A DNA stretch of 64,000 nucleotides from Nocardia sp. BMG111209 (lineage in GTDB: Bacteria; Actinomycetota; Actinomycetes; Mycobacteriales; Mycobacteriaceae), in assembly GCF_000381925.1 (NCBI RefSeq), contig NZ_KB907307.1, positions 806,001 through 870,000 on the forward strand, given 5' to 3'. The notes beneath the pieces were generated by a model. It saw only the letters and a program-made list of their open reading frames with translations, was not told the origin of the DNA and searched no databases. Of this stretch, positions 42,162-50,688 are shown piece after piece. The first letter of the stretch is position 1. The number at the start of each line of letters is the position of its first letter. The position numbers and the translations under genes are program-made.

Positions 42162-43856
42162 TCAGCGGCGCTCGATCCGGCCCGACGGCGGCTGGACCGA
42201 TCCCCGGGTCTGCAGATAGGACTCGAGGGCGTCGAGATCGGTCGGGCCGACCGCGGTCTGGCTGCCCTGGGTGAACACGGTGAAGCCGTCACCCCCGGCG
42301 GCGAGGAAGTTGTTCGTCGAAACCTGGTACGAGGCAGCCGGATTCAACGGCTGCCCGCCGATGTGGACGCTGCCCGGCACCACCTTGTGCCCGGCCGGCG
42401 CCGCGTCGTCGTAGGCGTAGGTGATCCCGGCGACGGACAGCACGCCCGGCTTGCTGACGTTGTTCCATTGCTGTTCCAGCAGATTCACGATCTGATCGCC
42501 GGACAGCCGCACGGTGACCACCGCGTTGCCGAACGGCTGCACCGTATAGGCCTGTTCGTAGGTGATCGCCCCGCCGGTCAGATCCGCCCGCACCCCACCG
42601 GGATTCATGAAGGCGGCCACCGCCTGCGCCGGCGCCATCGCCGACAGCATCGCGTCCGCGATCACGTCGCCGAGCGGGGAGTCACCCGCCGGCGCCGGTT
42701 CCATCGGCAGCGGTCCGGCGGAGTCGCCGATCACCCGCTTCGCGCGCGGCTCGGCCTGGGCCGCGAAGAAGTCGACCAGTTTCGCGGCCGCCGGATCGGC
42801 GGTGATGTCGTGGGTGACCACCCGGTTCACCGCCGAGGCGTCCACCGTGCCGTCGTGGAAGCGCAACGTGATGTCGCTGATCAGGCGGCCGTAGGAGGAG
42901 GCCTGGGTGACCACCTTCCCGGCGATGGTGCAGTTGTACGCCTGGTGCGTGTGACCGGTGATCAGCACCCGCACCGCGGGATCCACCCGCTGCGCGAGCG
43001 TGGTCACGTTGCCGGAGATGTCGGCGCAGGCGTTGTAGTCGACCGGACCGCCGTGGGTCTGCTGGCTGCCGCCGTCGTGCAGCAGCGCCACCACGGTCTC
43101 GGCGCCCTCGGCGCGCAGTTGCGGCACCGCCTTGTTGATCGCGTCGACCTCGTCGCCGAAGTGGAAGCCCTGGATGCCCTGCGGCATCACGATGTTCACG
43201 GTGTCGGGGGTGACGACGCCGACGACCCCGATCTTGTGCCCGCCGACGGTGAGCACGGTCGACGCCTTCAGTCCGGGCGGCAACTGCCCGTTGCCGTCGG
43301 TGACGTTGGCGGCCAGGTAGGGAAAGCTCGCGCCGCGGAACGGCTCGCCGGGGGAGCAGCCGTCGGGTGCGCAGCCGCCGCGCTGCAACCGCGTCAATTC
43401 CGGTACGCCGTGGTCGAATTCGTGGTTGCCGACCGAGGACGCGGCGGTGCCGATCGAGTTCAGGAAGTCGATGGCGGGCTCGTCGTGGAACAGCGCGGAG
43501 ACCAGCGGGCTGGCGCTGACGTTGTCGCCGGCCGAGAGTACCGCGCTGTCCGGATATTTCGCCTTCAGCTTCGCCAGGTGCGCGGCCAGATACGCCGCCC
43601 CGCCCGCGGCGTAGGTACCGACGTGCCCGTTGGTTCCGGTGGGCGGCTGCAGATTTCCGTGCAGATCGTTGATCCCGAACAGATGGACCTCGCCGGATCG
43701 GGCGGCGGGCAGGTTGTCGGTCGAGATCAGCGGCACCGTCCCCGGCGGCGCGGGGGTGGTGGACGCCCCCGTTCCGTCGGATCCGCCGCAGCCGGCGACC
43801 AGCAGCAGCCCTGCCACCGCGGCACACGCGGCTACCAGACGACAGCGAACGTTCAT
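42162..43856 (-). CDS. Lipoprotein 5'-nucleotidase / UDP-sugar hydrolase family
   Basis: 564-residue surface lipoprotein (lipobox LLVAGC). The N-terminal metallophosphatase domain has the dinuclear metal ligands in FGINDLHGNL, LSAGDNVSASPLVS, SSVGNHEFDHG and LITGHTHQAYNC. The C-terminal 5'-nucleotidase substrate-binding domain includes NPGGVRADL and VSTNNFLAAGGDGFTVF. It removes phosphate from extracellular nucleotides to salvage nucleosides and phosphate. It stands alone and converges on the cutinase gene. Confidence 0.92.
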   Translation of the reverse strand: MNVRCRLVAACAAVAGLLLVAGCGGSDGTGASTTPAPPGTVPLISTDNLPAARSGEVHLFGINDLHGNLQPPTGTNGHVGTYAAGGAAYLAAHLAKLKAKYPDSAVLSAGDNVSASPLVSALFHDEPAIDFLNSIGTAASSVGNHEFDHGVPELTRLQRGGCAPDGCSPGEPFRGASFPYLAANVTDGNGQLPPGLKASTVLTVGGHKIGVVGVVTPDTVNIVMPQGIQGFHFGDEVDAINKAVPQLRAEGAETVVALLHDGGSQQTHGGPVDYNACADISGNVTTLAQRVDPAVRVLITGHTHQAYNCTIAGKVVTQASSYGRLISDITLRFHDGTVDASAVNRVVTHDITADPAAAKLVDFFAAQAEPRAKRVIGDSAGPLPMEPAPAGDSPLGDVIADAMLSAMAPAQAVAAFMNPGGVRADLTGGAITYEQAYTVQPFGNAVVTVRLSGDQIVNLLEQQWNNVSKPGVLSVAGITYAYDDAAPAGHKVVPGSVHIGGQPLNPAASYQVSTNNFLAAGGDGFTVFTQGSQTAVGPTDLDALESYLQTRGSVQPPSGRIERR

Positions 43857-43942
43857 GTCTACAGACTCTGGCAGACCGCGTTGGCGCCCGCGCTACGGAC
43901 AGGTGAACTCCGCACCGGCGCAACCGTTCCGAGTCCCGGCGC

Positions 43943-44614
43943 TCACCCCTCGCGGCGCACCGGGAACTCGGCGGCCAGCTCCCGGAACATGGCGGTGTTC
44001 AGCGTGAAGGCGTTGCGGCACTCCCCGAGCACCCGCTGCCGTTCCAGGTCGTCGACGGGCAGCTCGTCCAGCAGGACGCGGTACTCCCGCTTGAAGGCGG
44101 CCGGATTCGGGATGTGGTCGAAGACGTAGAACCGCACGCCGTCACCCCGTTTCGGCAACTGCCACAACTTCTCCGCGGTGCCGCGGATGACCTGCCCGCC
44201 GGACAGATCGCCGAGATACCGGGTGTAGTGATGGGCGACGTAACCGGCGGGCCAGGTCCGCGCGCACTCCTCGATCCGCGCGGCGTACTCGGCGGTCGAC
44301 GGCAGCGGGGCGATCCCCTCGCGCCAGTCCGGCCCGCCGAGATGGGCCAGATCCTCCGCGAGCGCCGCGAGCCGGGCCAGCTCGGGCCGGACGAACCGCC
44401 CGGCGACCGGATCGGCGGCGAGGGTGTCCCAGTGCGCCTCGAGCGCGCGGTACACGTGCCACAGCTGCCCGGTGTAGCGGTAGAAGGCCTCCACTCCCAG
44501 CGCTCCGCCGAGCAGATCGCCCATGAACGTGGAGTTCTCGGCGTCGGCGTGCTGTTGCGCGGTGGCGGTGCGGATCTGCGTGGAGAACGGAACGGTTTCG
44601 ATGGTCTCGGGCAT
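43943..44614 (-). CDS. hmuO: Biliverdin-producing heme oxygenase
   Basis: 223-residue heme oxygenase that opens heme to biliverdin, CO and iron. The proximal His lies in TATAQQHADAENSTFMGDLL, matching HmuO of Corynebacterium. The distal helix is in AHHYTRYLGDLSGGQVI, whose Gly residues sit over the heme. Length and order are those of the family. A candidate IdeR/DtxR iron box lies 24-42 bases upstream, as in corynebacterial hmuO. It frees iron from host or environmental heme. No heme-uptake genes are in the window. Confidence 0.92.
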   Translation of the reverse strand: MPETIETVPFSTQIRTATAQQHADAENSTFMGDLLGGALGVEAFYRYTGQLWHVYRALEAHWDTLAADPVAGRFVRPELARLAALAEDLAHLGGPDWREGIAPLPSTAEYAARIEECARTWPAGYVAHHYTRYLGDLSGGQVIRGTAEKLWQLPKRGDGVRFYVFDHIPNPAAFKREYRVLLDELPVDDLERQRVLGECRNAFTLNTAMFRELAAEFPVRREG

Positions 44615-44637
44615 GTTCGCTCTCGTCTCGCGCGGCG

Positions 44638-44656
44638 GTGAGTTTGGGTTACCTAA
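44638..44656. promoter_or_regulatory. Candidate IdeR/DtxR iron box
   Basis: The 19 bases match 13 positions of the known IdeR consensus TTAGGTTAGGCTAACCTAA, best in the right half (TTACCTAA). It lies just before the heme oxygenase start. Confidence 0.5.
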
Positions 44657-44731
44657 CTTCACATCCGACCATACGGCCCGGACCGACCGAGCGGCATCCA
44701 ACTTTCGGATGGTTCGGCGGCCGACGGCCGG

Positions 44732-45154
44732 TCAGTCGAGGGGGAGGCCGGATTCCAGGTAGGTCCGCAGGTCGGTGAGCAGGCGGGTCCAGATGCGGGC
44801 GGCCTCGTCGAGCTGGTCGTCGGGGAGGTCGCGGTGGGTGACGGTGACGCGGACGCGCAGGCCGCTGAGCGCGATGTCGACCTCGACCACCGAGGTGCGC
44901 TCGGCGGCGCCGGTCTCCCCGGGCCGGGCCCAGGTGTGCACGAAGCGGCGGGGGCGGTCGATCTCGAGGATCGTGCCGAGGAAGTCGGCGGTGCCGTCGC
45001 GGCGCTGTTGCCGCCAGACGCCGCCGCGTTCCCAGTCGGCGACCGTGCGGCGATCCCGGTACCGTCCGGTCACCTCGGCATCGGTGAGCGCGACCCAGAC
45101 CAGTTCCGGCAGGCTCGCGATCTCGACGGCGTGCACGACCTTCGGCGCATCCAC
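44732..45154 (-). CDS. SRPBCC/AHSA1-domain protein
   Basis: 140-residue START-like (SRPBCC) protein of the AHSA1 group. It has HAVEIASLPELVWVALTDAEVTGRYR, WERGGVWRQQ, ILEIDRPRRFVHTWARPGE and a C-terminal amphipathic helix TRLLTDLRTYLE. The fold holds a hydrophobic cavity. Roles range from chaperone activation to small-lipid binding, and none can be assigned here. AGAGGA lies about 10 bases before the GTG. It is upstream of hmuO on the same strand, but the iron box lies between them. Confidence 0.8.
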   Translation of the reverse strand: MDAPKVVHAVEIASLPELVWVALTDAEVTGRYRDRRTVADWERGGVWRQQRRDGTADFLGTILEIDRPRRFVHTWARPGETGAAERTSVVEVDIALSGLRVRVTVTHRDLPDDQLDEAARIWTRLLTDLRTYLESGLPLD

Positions 45155-45307
45155 TCGGTGCCGTCCTCTCCCGCGGGCTGCGGCGCTTCCGCGTTGTTCC
45201 GCGCAACCGTACCGCGATCGGTGGTGCGGTTCCGTGCAGTCGGGCGAGTCGATGGTCGTGGCGTGCCGCTCCGGGAAAGGCGGGCCGGACCTGGCTATTC
45301 CAGCTGA

Positions 45308-45338
45308 ACATAGGTTACGGTGGACTAGTGTCCTATGT
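45308..45338. promoter_or_regulatory. ACATAGG/CCTATGT inverted repeat over the padR start, candidate PadR operator
   Basis: Perfect 7-base arms separated by 17 bases flank the -10 box TACGGT (45316-45321) and the GTG start. PadR sites are typically ATGT...ACAT type, which this resembles. Confidence 0.55.
45316..45321 (+). promoter_or_regulatory. -10 box (TACGGT) for a probable leaderless padR transcript
   Basis: TACGGT ends 6 bases before the GTG of padR; no ribosome binding site is visible. Confidence 0.45.
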
Positions 45339-45864
45339 CGAAGTGCTGATCCTGCGGCATCTCATGCGCGGCCCGGCCCACGGGTACGACCTGCGCAAGC
45401 ACGTGGAGGAGAACACCGGGGTGGTGCTGAACAACAACGCGCTGTACCCGGCCCTGCGGCGGTTCGAGGAGGCCGGCGCCGTCACCAAGGAATCGGAACA
45501 GGTTCCGGGCCGGCCGGTCCGGCACGTCTACACGCTGACCTCGACCGGTCGGGAGCTGTTGCAGGACCTGCTGGCCGAGCTGCCGGCCGATCAGGCCGGT
45601 GACGAAGCGGAATTCCTTACGCGCGCGGCACATTTCGCGATGCTGACGGTGCCGGAGCGGCTCCGGGTGCTGGACGTCCGCGAGGCGGCGGTGCGCCGGC
45701 AGCTGGAGCAGGTGCGCGGCCAGGCCGCGCGCACCACACCCGCGGAATGGGGCCGCCGGATCGCGGCGGAGATGGTCCGCCGCGGCGAGGCCGAACTGGT
45801 GTGGCTGGCGCAGCTGCGCCGCCACGCGCACACCGAACCGGTACTGCCGGAAGGGGAATCGTGA
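45328..45864 (+). CDS. PadR-family regulator
   Basis: 178-residue PadR repressor. The winged helix starts at once (YVEVLILRHLMRGPAHGYDLRKHVEENTG, then NNNALYPALRRFEEAGAV and the wing VRHVYTLTSTGRELL). A C-terminal helical Vir-like dimer domain of about 90 residues follows. The GTG overlaps the inverted repeat at 45308-45338. The MFS gene starts inside its stop codon (GTGA), so PadR very likely controls that transporter and itself. Confidence 0.9.
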   Translation: MSYVEVLILRHLMRGPAHGYDLRKHVEENTGVVLNNNALYPALRRFEEAGAVTKESEQVPGRPVRHVYTLTSTGRELLQDLLAELPADQAGDEAEFLTRAAHFAMLTVPERLRVLDVREAAVRRQLEQVRGQAARTTPAEWGRRIAAEMVRRGEAELVWLAQLRRHAHTEPVLPEGES

Positions 45865-47246
45865 CGACCACCACCGCGACCGCGCCGCGCCTCGGCCCGG
45901 TCACCCAGTACGCGCTGCTGGCCGGGCCGCTGCTGTCCATGCTGGACTCCAGCATCGTGAACGTGGCGGTGGCGCCGATCGCGGCGCGGCTGCACACCGA
46001 TCTGACCGCCGTGGGCTGGACGGTCAGCGGATATCTGCTGGCCATGGGTGCGGGCCTGGCCGCCACCTCGTATCTGGCCCGGCGGTTCGGGACGCTGCCG
46101 GTGTACCGGACGGCGCTGTTGCTGTTCACCCTCGCCTCGGTGGCGTGCGCGCTCGCCCCGACCATCGGCTTCCTGGTGGGAGCCCGTGTGTGCCAAGGGC
46201 TTTCGGGTGCGCCGCTGGTGCCGCTGGCGATGAGTATGCTGCTCGGCAACGGCGGCGCGACCCGGTCCATGTCGCCGATCGGCGGGATGCTGTTGTTCCT
46301 CGGCCCCGCGCTCGGGCCCAGTGTGGGCGGCGCGCTGATCGGCAGCGTGGGCTGGCGGGCGATCTTCCTGATCAACGCGCCGCTGGGCCTGCTCGCCGTC
46401 CTGGCCGCGCTGCGGATCCCGCCCGCGCTGGCCCCCGGCCGCACCGCCGGGGTGCGATTCGATCCGGTCGGGCTGACGATGCTGGCGGCGGGGCTGACGG
46501 CCCTGCTCTACGGCACCGGCCGCGGCGGGGAACACGGCTGGTCGGCGCCGGGCGCCTGGGTGCCGATCGCCGTCGGCGCGGCGTTGTTGCTCGCCTACAC
46601 GGGCTGGGCCGGCCGCCGGGAACATCCGGCCCTGGACCTGAGCGTCGCCCGGTATCGCAGTTCCGTTCTCGCCCTGTGCCTCTGCGCGGCGGCCTCGATC
46701 GTCACCTTCGCCGCGGTCTTCCTGCTCCCGGTGTTCCTGCAGACGGCGCAGGGACATTCGGCGCTGGTGACCGGTCTGGCGATGCTGCCGCAGGGCATCC
46801 TCACCGGCCTCGGCACGGTGCTGGGGCAGCGGGTGCTGACCCGGATTTCGGTGCGCACCACCGTATTCGCGGGATTCACGGTCCTCGCGGTGGCGAGCGC
46901 GGCGATGCTAGCGATCGGCGCGCACACCCCGATCGCGGTCACCGCCACCATCCTGGCCGCGCGGTCGGTCTCGGTGGGCCTGGTGATCACGCCGCTGCTC
47001 GCGGTGCTGGTGCAGCCGCTGCGGCCCGAGCGGCTGGCCGACGCCAACACGCTGTTCAGCATCTGGCAGCGCATCGCCGGATCGTTCGGCGTCGGCGGCG
47101 TCGCGAGCTGGTACGCGAGCGCAGCGGTCCGGCACGGACCGGTGGTCGCGCTGCATCAGACCGCGTGGGGCCTGATCGCGCTGGCCACGGTCGCGATCCC
47201 GGTCGCGCTGGCGCTGCCCGCCACCCGCAACACGGCGCTGCTCTGA
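45861..47246 (+). CDS. MFS efflux transporter, DHA2 type, coupled to padR
   Basis: 461-residue major facilitator. Helix 1 has MLDSSIVNVAVAPIAARL, motif A-like YLARRFGTLPVYR follows helix 2, and motif C-like GPALGPSVGGALIGSVGWRAIFLINAPLG lies in helix 5. These identify an antiporter of the EmrB/QacA group. The GTG overlaps the padR stop by 4 bases and has GGAAGGGG upstream. The exported compound is unknown. Motif A lacks the usual GRRR-type ending, so substrate range may differ from the first MFS gene in the window. Confidence 0.9.
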   Translation: MTTTTATAPRLGPVTQYALLAGPLLSMLDSSIVNVAVAPIAARLHTDLTAVGWTVSGYLLAMGAGLAATSYLARRFGTLPVYRTALLLFTLASVACALAPTIGFLVGARVCQGLSGAPLVPLAMSMLLGNGGATRSMSPIGGMLLFLGPALGPSVGGALIGSVGWRAIFLINAPLGLLAVLAALRIPPALAPGRTAGVRFDPVGLTMLAAGLTALLYGTGRGGEHGWSAPGAWVPIAVGAALLLAYTGWAGRREHPALDLSVARYRSSVLALCLCAAASIVTFAAVFLLPVFLQTAQGHSALVTGLAMLPQGILTGLGTVLGQRVLTRISVRTTVFAGFTVLAVASAAMLAIGAHTPIAVTATILAARSVSVGLVITPLLAVLVQPLRPERLADANTLFSIWQRIAGSFGVGGVASWYASAAVRHGPVVALHQTAWGLIALATVAIPVALALPATRNTALL

Positions 47247-47250
47247 GGGG

Positions 47251-47976
47251 TCAGGACCCGGCCAGTCCGATGCTGCGGGCCAGATCGACCAGCGTCGCGT
47301 CGAACAACGCGTCCGGATCGCCCAGCGGCATCGGATAATTGCCGAACACCTCGAGGGTGACATGCCCGTACAACCGGGCCCAGAACTGGATCATCAGATA
47401 GGTGACGCCCAGATCCAGCTTCTCGGCCGGGAAGTCGGGGCCCTCCTCGCCGAGGACGGCCAGCAGTTCGGACTGGAACTTCACCAGATCCTCGCGCAGC
47501 CCCTGCGGAATCGCCTCCGGCGCCGGGGTGACGATGTCGTAGGCGGCCAGCAGCCGCCCGGCCGCGCCCAGGAACACCCGGCCGAACGGTTCGTCGAATT
47601 GCCGCATGGCACTGGGGTTGTCGCCGGCGGGCGAGGCGAACACCAGCGTGAACTCCCGGGCGTGCCGCAGCGCCCACTGCCGGAAACCCTTGCAGATGGC
47701 GAACAGTTGCACCACGCCGTCGTCGGGCAGCGCGGTGAGGTCGGCCGCCAGTTCCGCCGCGAGATCGGCGCAGATATCGCTGCGCAGCGTGCCGACCAGT
47801 TCGTCGCGGGAGGCGTAGTAGCGGTACAGGGCGGGTGCGGTGATGCCCAGGCTGCGCGCGATCGCGCGCAGGGTCACCGCCTCGGGGCCCTGTTCCACCA
47901 GCAGGGCACGCGCGACCCGCCGGATGTCCGCGTCGCTGACGGCGGGCATCCGGCCCCGGCGCCCGGGTGTCGTCAT
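47251..47976 (-). CDS. TetR-family regulator
   Basis: 241-residue TetR protein. The helix-turn-helix lies at about residues 20-60 (VTLRAIARSLGITAPALYRYYASRDELVGTLR), with a C-terminal ligand domain of the TetR_C_13/25 type. The ATG at MTTPGRRG lies 22 bases after the P450 stop codon, so both genes are probably one transcript. A more upstream start would need a TTG. It may regulate the P450 or a lipid-related target elsewhere. Confidence 0.87.
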   Translation of the reverse strand: MTTPGRRGRMPAVSDADIRRVARALLVEQGPEAVTLRAIARSLGITAPALYRYYASRDELVGTLRSDICADLAAELAADLTALPDDGVVQLFAICKGFRQWALRHAREFTLVFASPAGDNPSAMRQFDEPFGRVFLGAAGRLLAAYDIVTPAPEAIPQGLREDLVKFQSELLAVLGEEGPDFPAEKLDLGVTYLMIQFWARLYGHVTLEVFGNYPMPLGDPDALFDATLVDLARSIGLAGS

Positions 47977-47998
47977 GCCGGGCCCATCGGTGTGCAGC

Positions 47999-49225
47999 TC
48001 ATTCGTAGGCAACCTGCCAGCTCTTGATTCCGTTCAACCACCCCGAGCGTAGCCGCACCGGATCGGACAACTGCCGCAGGTTCGGCATCACGTCGGCGAC
48101 GGCGTTGAAGATCAGGTCCAGCTGCAGCCGCGCCAGGTTGGCGCCCACGCAGTAGTGCGTGCCGGTACCGCCGAATCCGACGTGCGGGTTCGGGTTCCGC
48201 AGCACGTCGAAGCGGAACGGATCGGTGAAGTGGTCCTCGTCGAAGTTGGCGGAGGCGTAGAACAGCCCGACCCGCTGTCCGGCGCGGATCGCCTGACCGC
48301 CGATCTCGGTGTCGGACAACGCCGTTCGCTGGAACGCGATGACCGGGGTGGCCCAGCGCACGATCTCGTCGGGCGCGGTGCCCGGCCGCTGCTCGCGGTA
48401 GAGCTCCCACTGGTCGGGGAAGTCCAGGAAGGCCTTCATGCCGTGGGTGGTGGCGTTGCGGGTGGTCTCGTTGCCCGCCACCGCGAGCAGGATCACGAAC
48501 CAGGCGAACTCCTCGGAACCCAGTGCCTCACCGTCGATGTCGGCGGTGACCAGCTGGCTGACGATGTCGTCGGCCGGGCACTTGCGCCGCTCCTCGGCGA
48601 GATTCCAGGCGTAGCCCATGATCTCGGCCGTGGCGGTCATGTGGTTACCGCCGACGCTCGGATCGTCGTAGCTCATCATCTGATTCGACCACTCGAACAG
48701 CTTGCCGCGGTCGGACTGCGGGACGCCCAGCAGTTCGGCGATGGCCTGCAACGGCAGTTCGCAGGCGACCTGCTGGACGAAGTCGCCGCCGCCGGACTTC
48801 TTGGCCTCGTGGACGATTCGCTCGGCGCGGTCCTGCAGGGCGGCGCGCAGGCTCTGCACCGCGCGCGGGGTGAAACCCCGGGAGATGATGCGGCGCAGCT
48901 TGTCGTGCGCCGGCGGATCGGTGTTGACCAGCATGGCCCGCTGGATATCGATCTCCGGGCGGCTGATCTCGCCGGAGAACCGGATCACCGCGGTATTGGC
49001 GTTGGTGGAGAACACCTCCGAGTTCTTGGAGATCTCCTTGATGTCCGCCAGCTTGCTGACCACCCAGTAGCCGCCGTCGTCGAATCCGGAGACGCCGTCG
49101 GGCTGATCCACCCACCACACCGGCGCGCTGCGGCGCAGCTGGGCCCACTCCTCGACGGGTAGCCGGCCGGCGAGCAGATCGGGATCGGTGAAATCGAAAT
49201 CGTGCGAGATGGACGGTGTGGTCAC
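47999..49225 (-). CDS. CYP125-like cytochrome P450 (steroid C26/C27 hydroxylase type)
   Basis: 408-residue P450. The N-terminal FDFTDPDLLAGRLPVEEWAQLR, the I-helix AVAGNETTRNATTHGM, the ExxR segment DEIVRWATPVIAFQRTAL, the heme loop GFGGTGTHYCVGANLAR and the C-terminal RLRSGWLNGIKSWQV all closely follow mycobacterial CYP125A1. That enzyme oxidises the side chain of cholestenone to start cholesterol breakdown. AGGAG lies 6 bases before the GTG. A KstR-like box lies about 90 bases upstream. The nearby ChoD-like oxidase fits steroid use, but other cholesterol genes are not in the window. Confidence 0.9.
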   Translation of the reverse strand: MTTPSISHDFDFTDPDLLAGRLPVEEWAQLRRSAPVWWVDQPDGVSGFDDGGYWVVSKLADIKEISKNSEVFSTNANTAVIRFSGEISRPEIDIQRAMLVNTDPPAHDKLRRIISRGFTPRAVQSLRAALQDRAERIVHEAKKSGGGDFVQQVACELPLQAIAELLGVPQSDRGKLFEWSNQMMSYDDPSVGGNHMTATAEIMGYAWNLAEERRKCPADDIVSQLVTADIDGEALGSEEFAWFVILLAVAGNETTRNATTHGMKAFLDFPDQWELYREQRPGTAPDEIVRWATPVIAFQRTALSDTEIGGQAIRAGQRVGLFYASANFDEDHFTDPFRFDVLRNPNPHVGFGGTGTHYCVGANLARLQLDLIFNAVADVMPNLRQLSDPVRLRSGWLNGIKSWQVAYE

Positions 49226-49311
49226 GGCGTCTCCTGCCTGGAATGCGGCGCTGCGAGACCCCTCCCGGAGTGCGCGGAACCTCGCCCGCGAGCCCTCACG
49301 TCACCGCGATG

Positions 49312-49325
49312 TGGAACACGTTCGC
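49312..49325. promoter_or_regulatory. Candidate KstR box upstream of the CYP125-like gene
   Basis: TGGAACACGTTCGC fits the published 14-base KstR pattern TnnAACnnGTTnnA except at the last base. KstR represses cholesterol catabolism genes, including cyp125, in mycobacteria and rhodococci. Confidence 0.55.
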
Positions 49326-49376
49326 GCTAGTGAACCACACCCGCGACCATTTGTGAACGGGTATTAATAAATATCG

Positions 49377-49973
49377 TTAACTTTTTTGACAGGGCGGTCG
49401 GCCGGGTGTTTCGGCCCCGAGCGTGACCAGCAGATCCGACCAGCTGCCGGCGGCCCGATCGCCCGGCGAGACGACCGTCACCGGCTCCGGCCACTCGATG
49501 GCCAGCTGCGGATCGTCGTAGGCCACGGCCAGGTCCTCGCGCGGGTTGTGCGGACGGTCGGTGCGGTAGCACACGTCGGCCACCTCGGACAGCGTCTGGA
49601 AGCCGTGCAGGAACCCCGGCGGGATGTACAGATGCCGGAAGTCGTTGTCGTCCAGCAGGAATGCCTCGTGGACGCCGAAGGTCGGCGAACCGGGCCGGAT
49701 GTCGACCAGCACGTCGTACACGCTGCCGCGCGCGCACCGCACCAGTTTCGCCTCGCTGCGCCGGGACCGGCCGTGCAGCCCGCGGATCACGCCCTGCACG
49801 GATCGGCACTGGAAATCCTGCACGAATCCGGCCGCCACCCCCGGGACCCCCAGATGCGCGTCGAGTTCGTCGGCGTCGAAGGTACTGGTGAACACCCCGC
49901 GGTCGTCGCGAAACGGCTGCGGCGTCAACACCAGCACATCGGCCAGATCGGCCTGCTCGATCACCACCAGCAC
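49377..49973 (-). CDS. dTDP-4-dehydrorhamnose 3,5-epimerase-like protein
   Basis: 198-residue cupin of the RmlC family, which makes the L-rhamnose precursor. The motif set is DDRGVFTSTFDADEL, QCRSVQGVIRGLHGR (catalytic His), GSVYDVLVDIRPGSPTFG, HLYIPPGFLHGFQTLSEVADVCYR (base and Tyr region). The GTG at VLVVIEQ is the first start with family similarity, but the Shine-Dalgarno is weak. The other rml genes are absent, so it may act on another dTDP-sugar. Its last codons fall in an AT-rich patch. Confidence 0.87.
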   Translation of the reverse strand: MLVVIEQADLADVLVLTPQPFRDDRGVFTSTFDADELDAHLGVPGVAAGFVQDFQCRSVQGVIRGLHGRSRRSEAKLVRCARGSVYDVLVDIRPGSPTFGVHEAFLLDDNDFRHLYIPPGFLHGFQTLSEVADVCYRTDRPHNPREDLAVAYDDPQLAIEWPEPVTVVSPGDRAAGSWSDLLVTLGAETPGRPPCQKS

Positions 49974-50059
49974 ATGGTGCCACGATGAACGGCCGGTGAC
50001 CATGGGCCGCAACGTTTTCCGCCAGTGATTGCCAGGAATGCGCGCGGCGATCGCGGCGG

Positions 50060-50683
50060 GTGCGCCGGACCGGTTATCGTCGGGCGCGTGCCCGACCGAT
50101 CCCGGACCTCCGCCTGGCCGCCGTCGTGGCCGTGGGCGTGCTGGTGACCGTCCTGGTGCCGCTCGCGATTCCGGCCGGCGGCGGCCCGGCCGGCGCCGAC
50201 CGGGGCCTCGAGGGCGTCCTGCAGCGCGCCTGCGAGCGCGACCCCGGCCTGTTCCGGGCACTGGTGATCCCGAGCGACGGCTACGTGCTGATCCCGCTGC
50301 TGCTGCTCGGTGTGCTGTGGTACGCCCGCCGCGGCGATCTGTTCGCCGCCGGATTCCTGCTGGTGGCACCGGAACTGGCGGTCGCGATCAACACCTGGGC
50401 ACTGAAACCGTTGTGGCACCGGCATCTCCACCACTATCTCGCCTATCCCAGCGGGCACACCGTCCAATTCGTGGCGATCGCAACGGGTTTCGTCCTCGTC
50501 GCGGCGGACGGCCGGACGCGGATCGCCGTGGGGGTGACGGCCGCGGTGGTGCTGGTGCCGGTCGCGGCGGGCATGGTGGGACTGGGCTACCACCACCCCA
50601 CCGACATCGTCGGCGGGGCGGCGGCCGCCGTCGCGCTGGTGTCCGCGATGTACCTCGGCGCGGATCGGCCGCGGCGGCGCTGA
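50060..50683 (+). CDS. PAP2-family membrane phosphatase
   Basis: 207-residue integral membrane phosphatase with about 5-6 helices. Motifs: KPLWHRHLHHY (Lys region), AYPSGHTVQFVA (PSGH) and GLGYHHPTDIVGG (His-Asp). Type 2 phosphatidic acid phosphatases remove phosphate from lipid or prenyl phosphates outside the membrane. The GTG start gives a basic N-terminus; a later GTG near helix 1 is possible. It diverges from the epimerase, with 86 bases between. Confidence 0.83.
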   Translation: MRRTGYRRARARPIPDLRLAAVVAVGVLVTVLVPLAIPAGGGPAGADRGLEGVLQRACERDPGLFRALVIPSDGYVLIPLLLLGVLWYARRGDLFAAGFLLVAPELAVAINTWALKPLWHRHLHHYLAYPSGHTVQFVAIATGFVLVAADGRTRIAVGVTAAVVLVPVAAGMVGLGYHHPTDIVGGAAAAVALVSAMYLGADRPRRR

Positions 50684-50688
50684 ACCGG

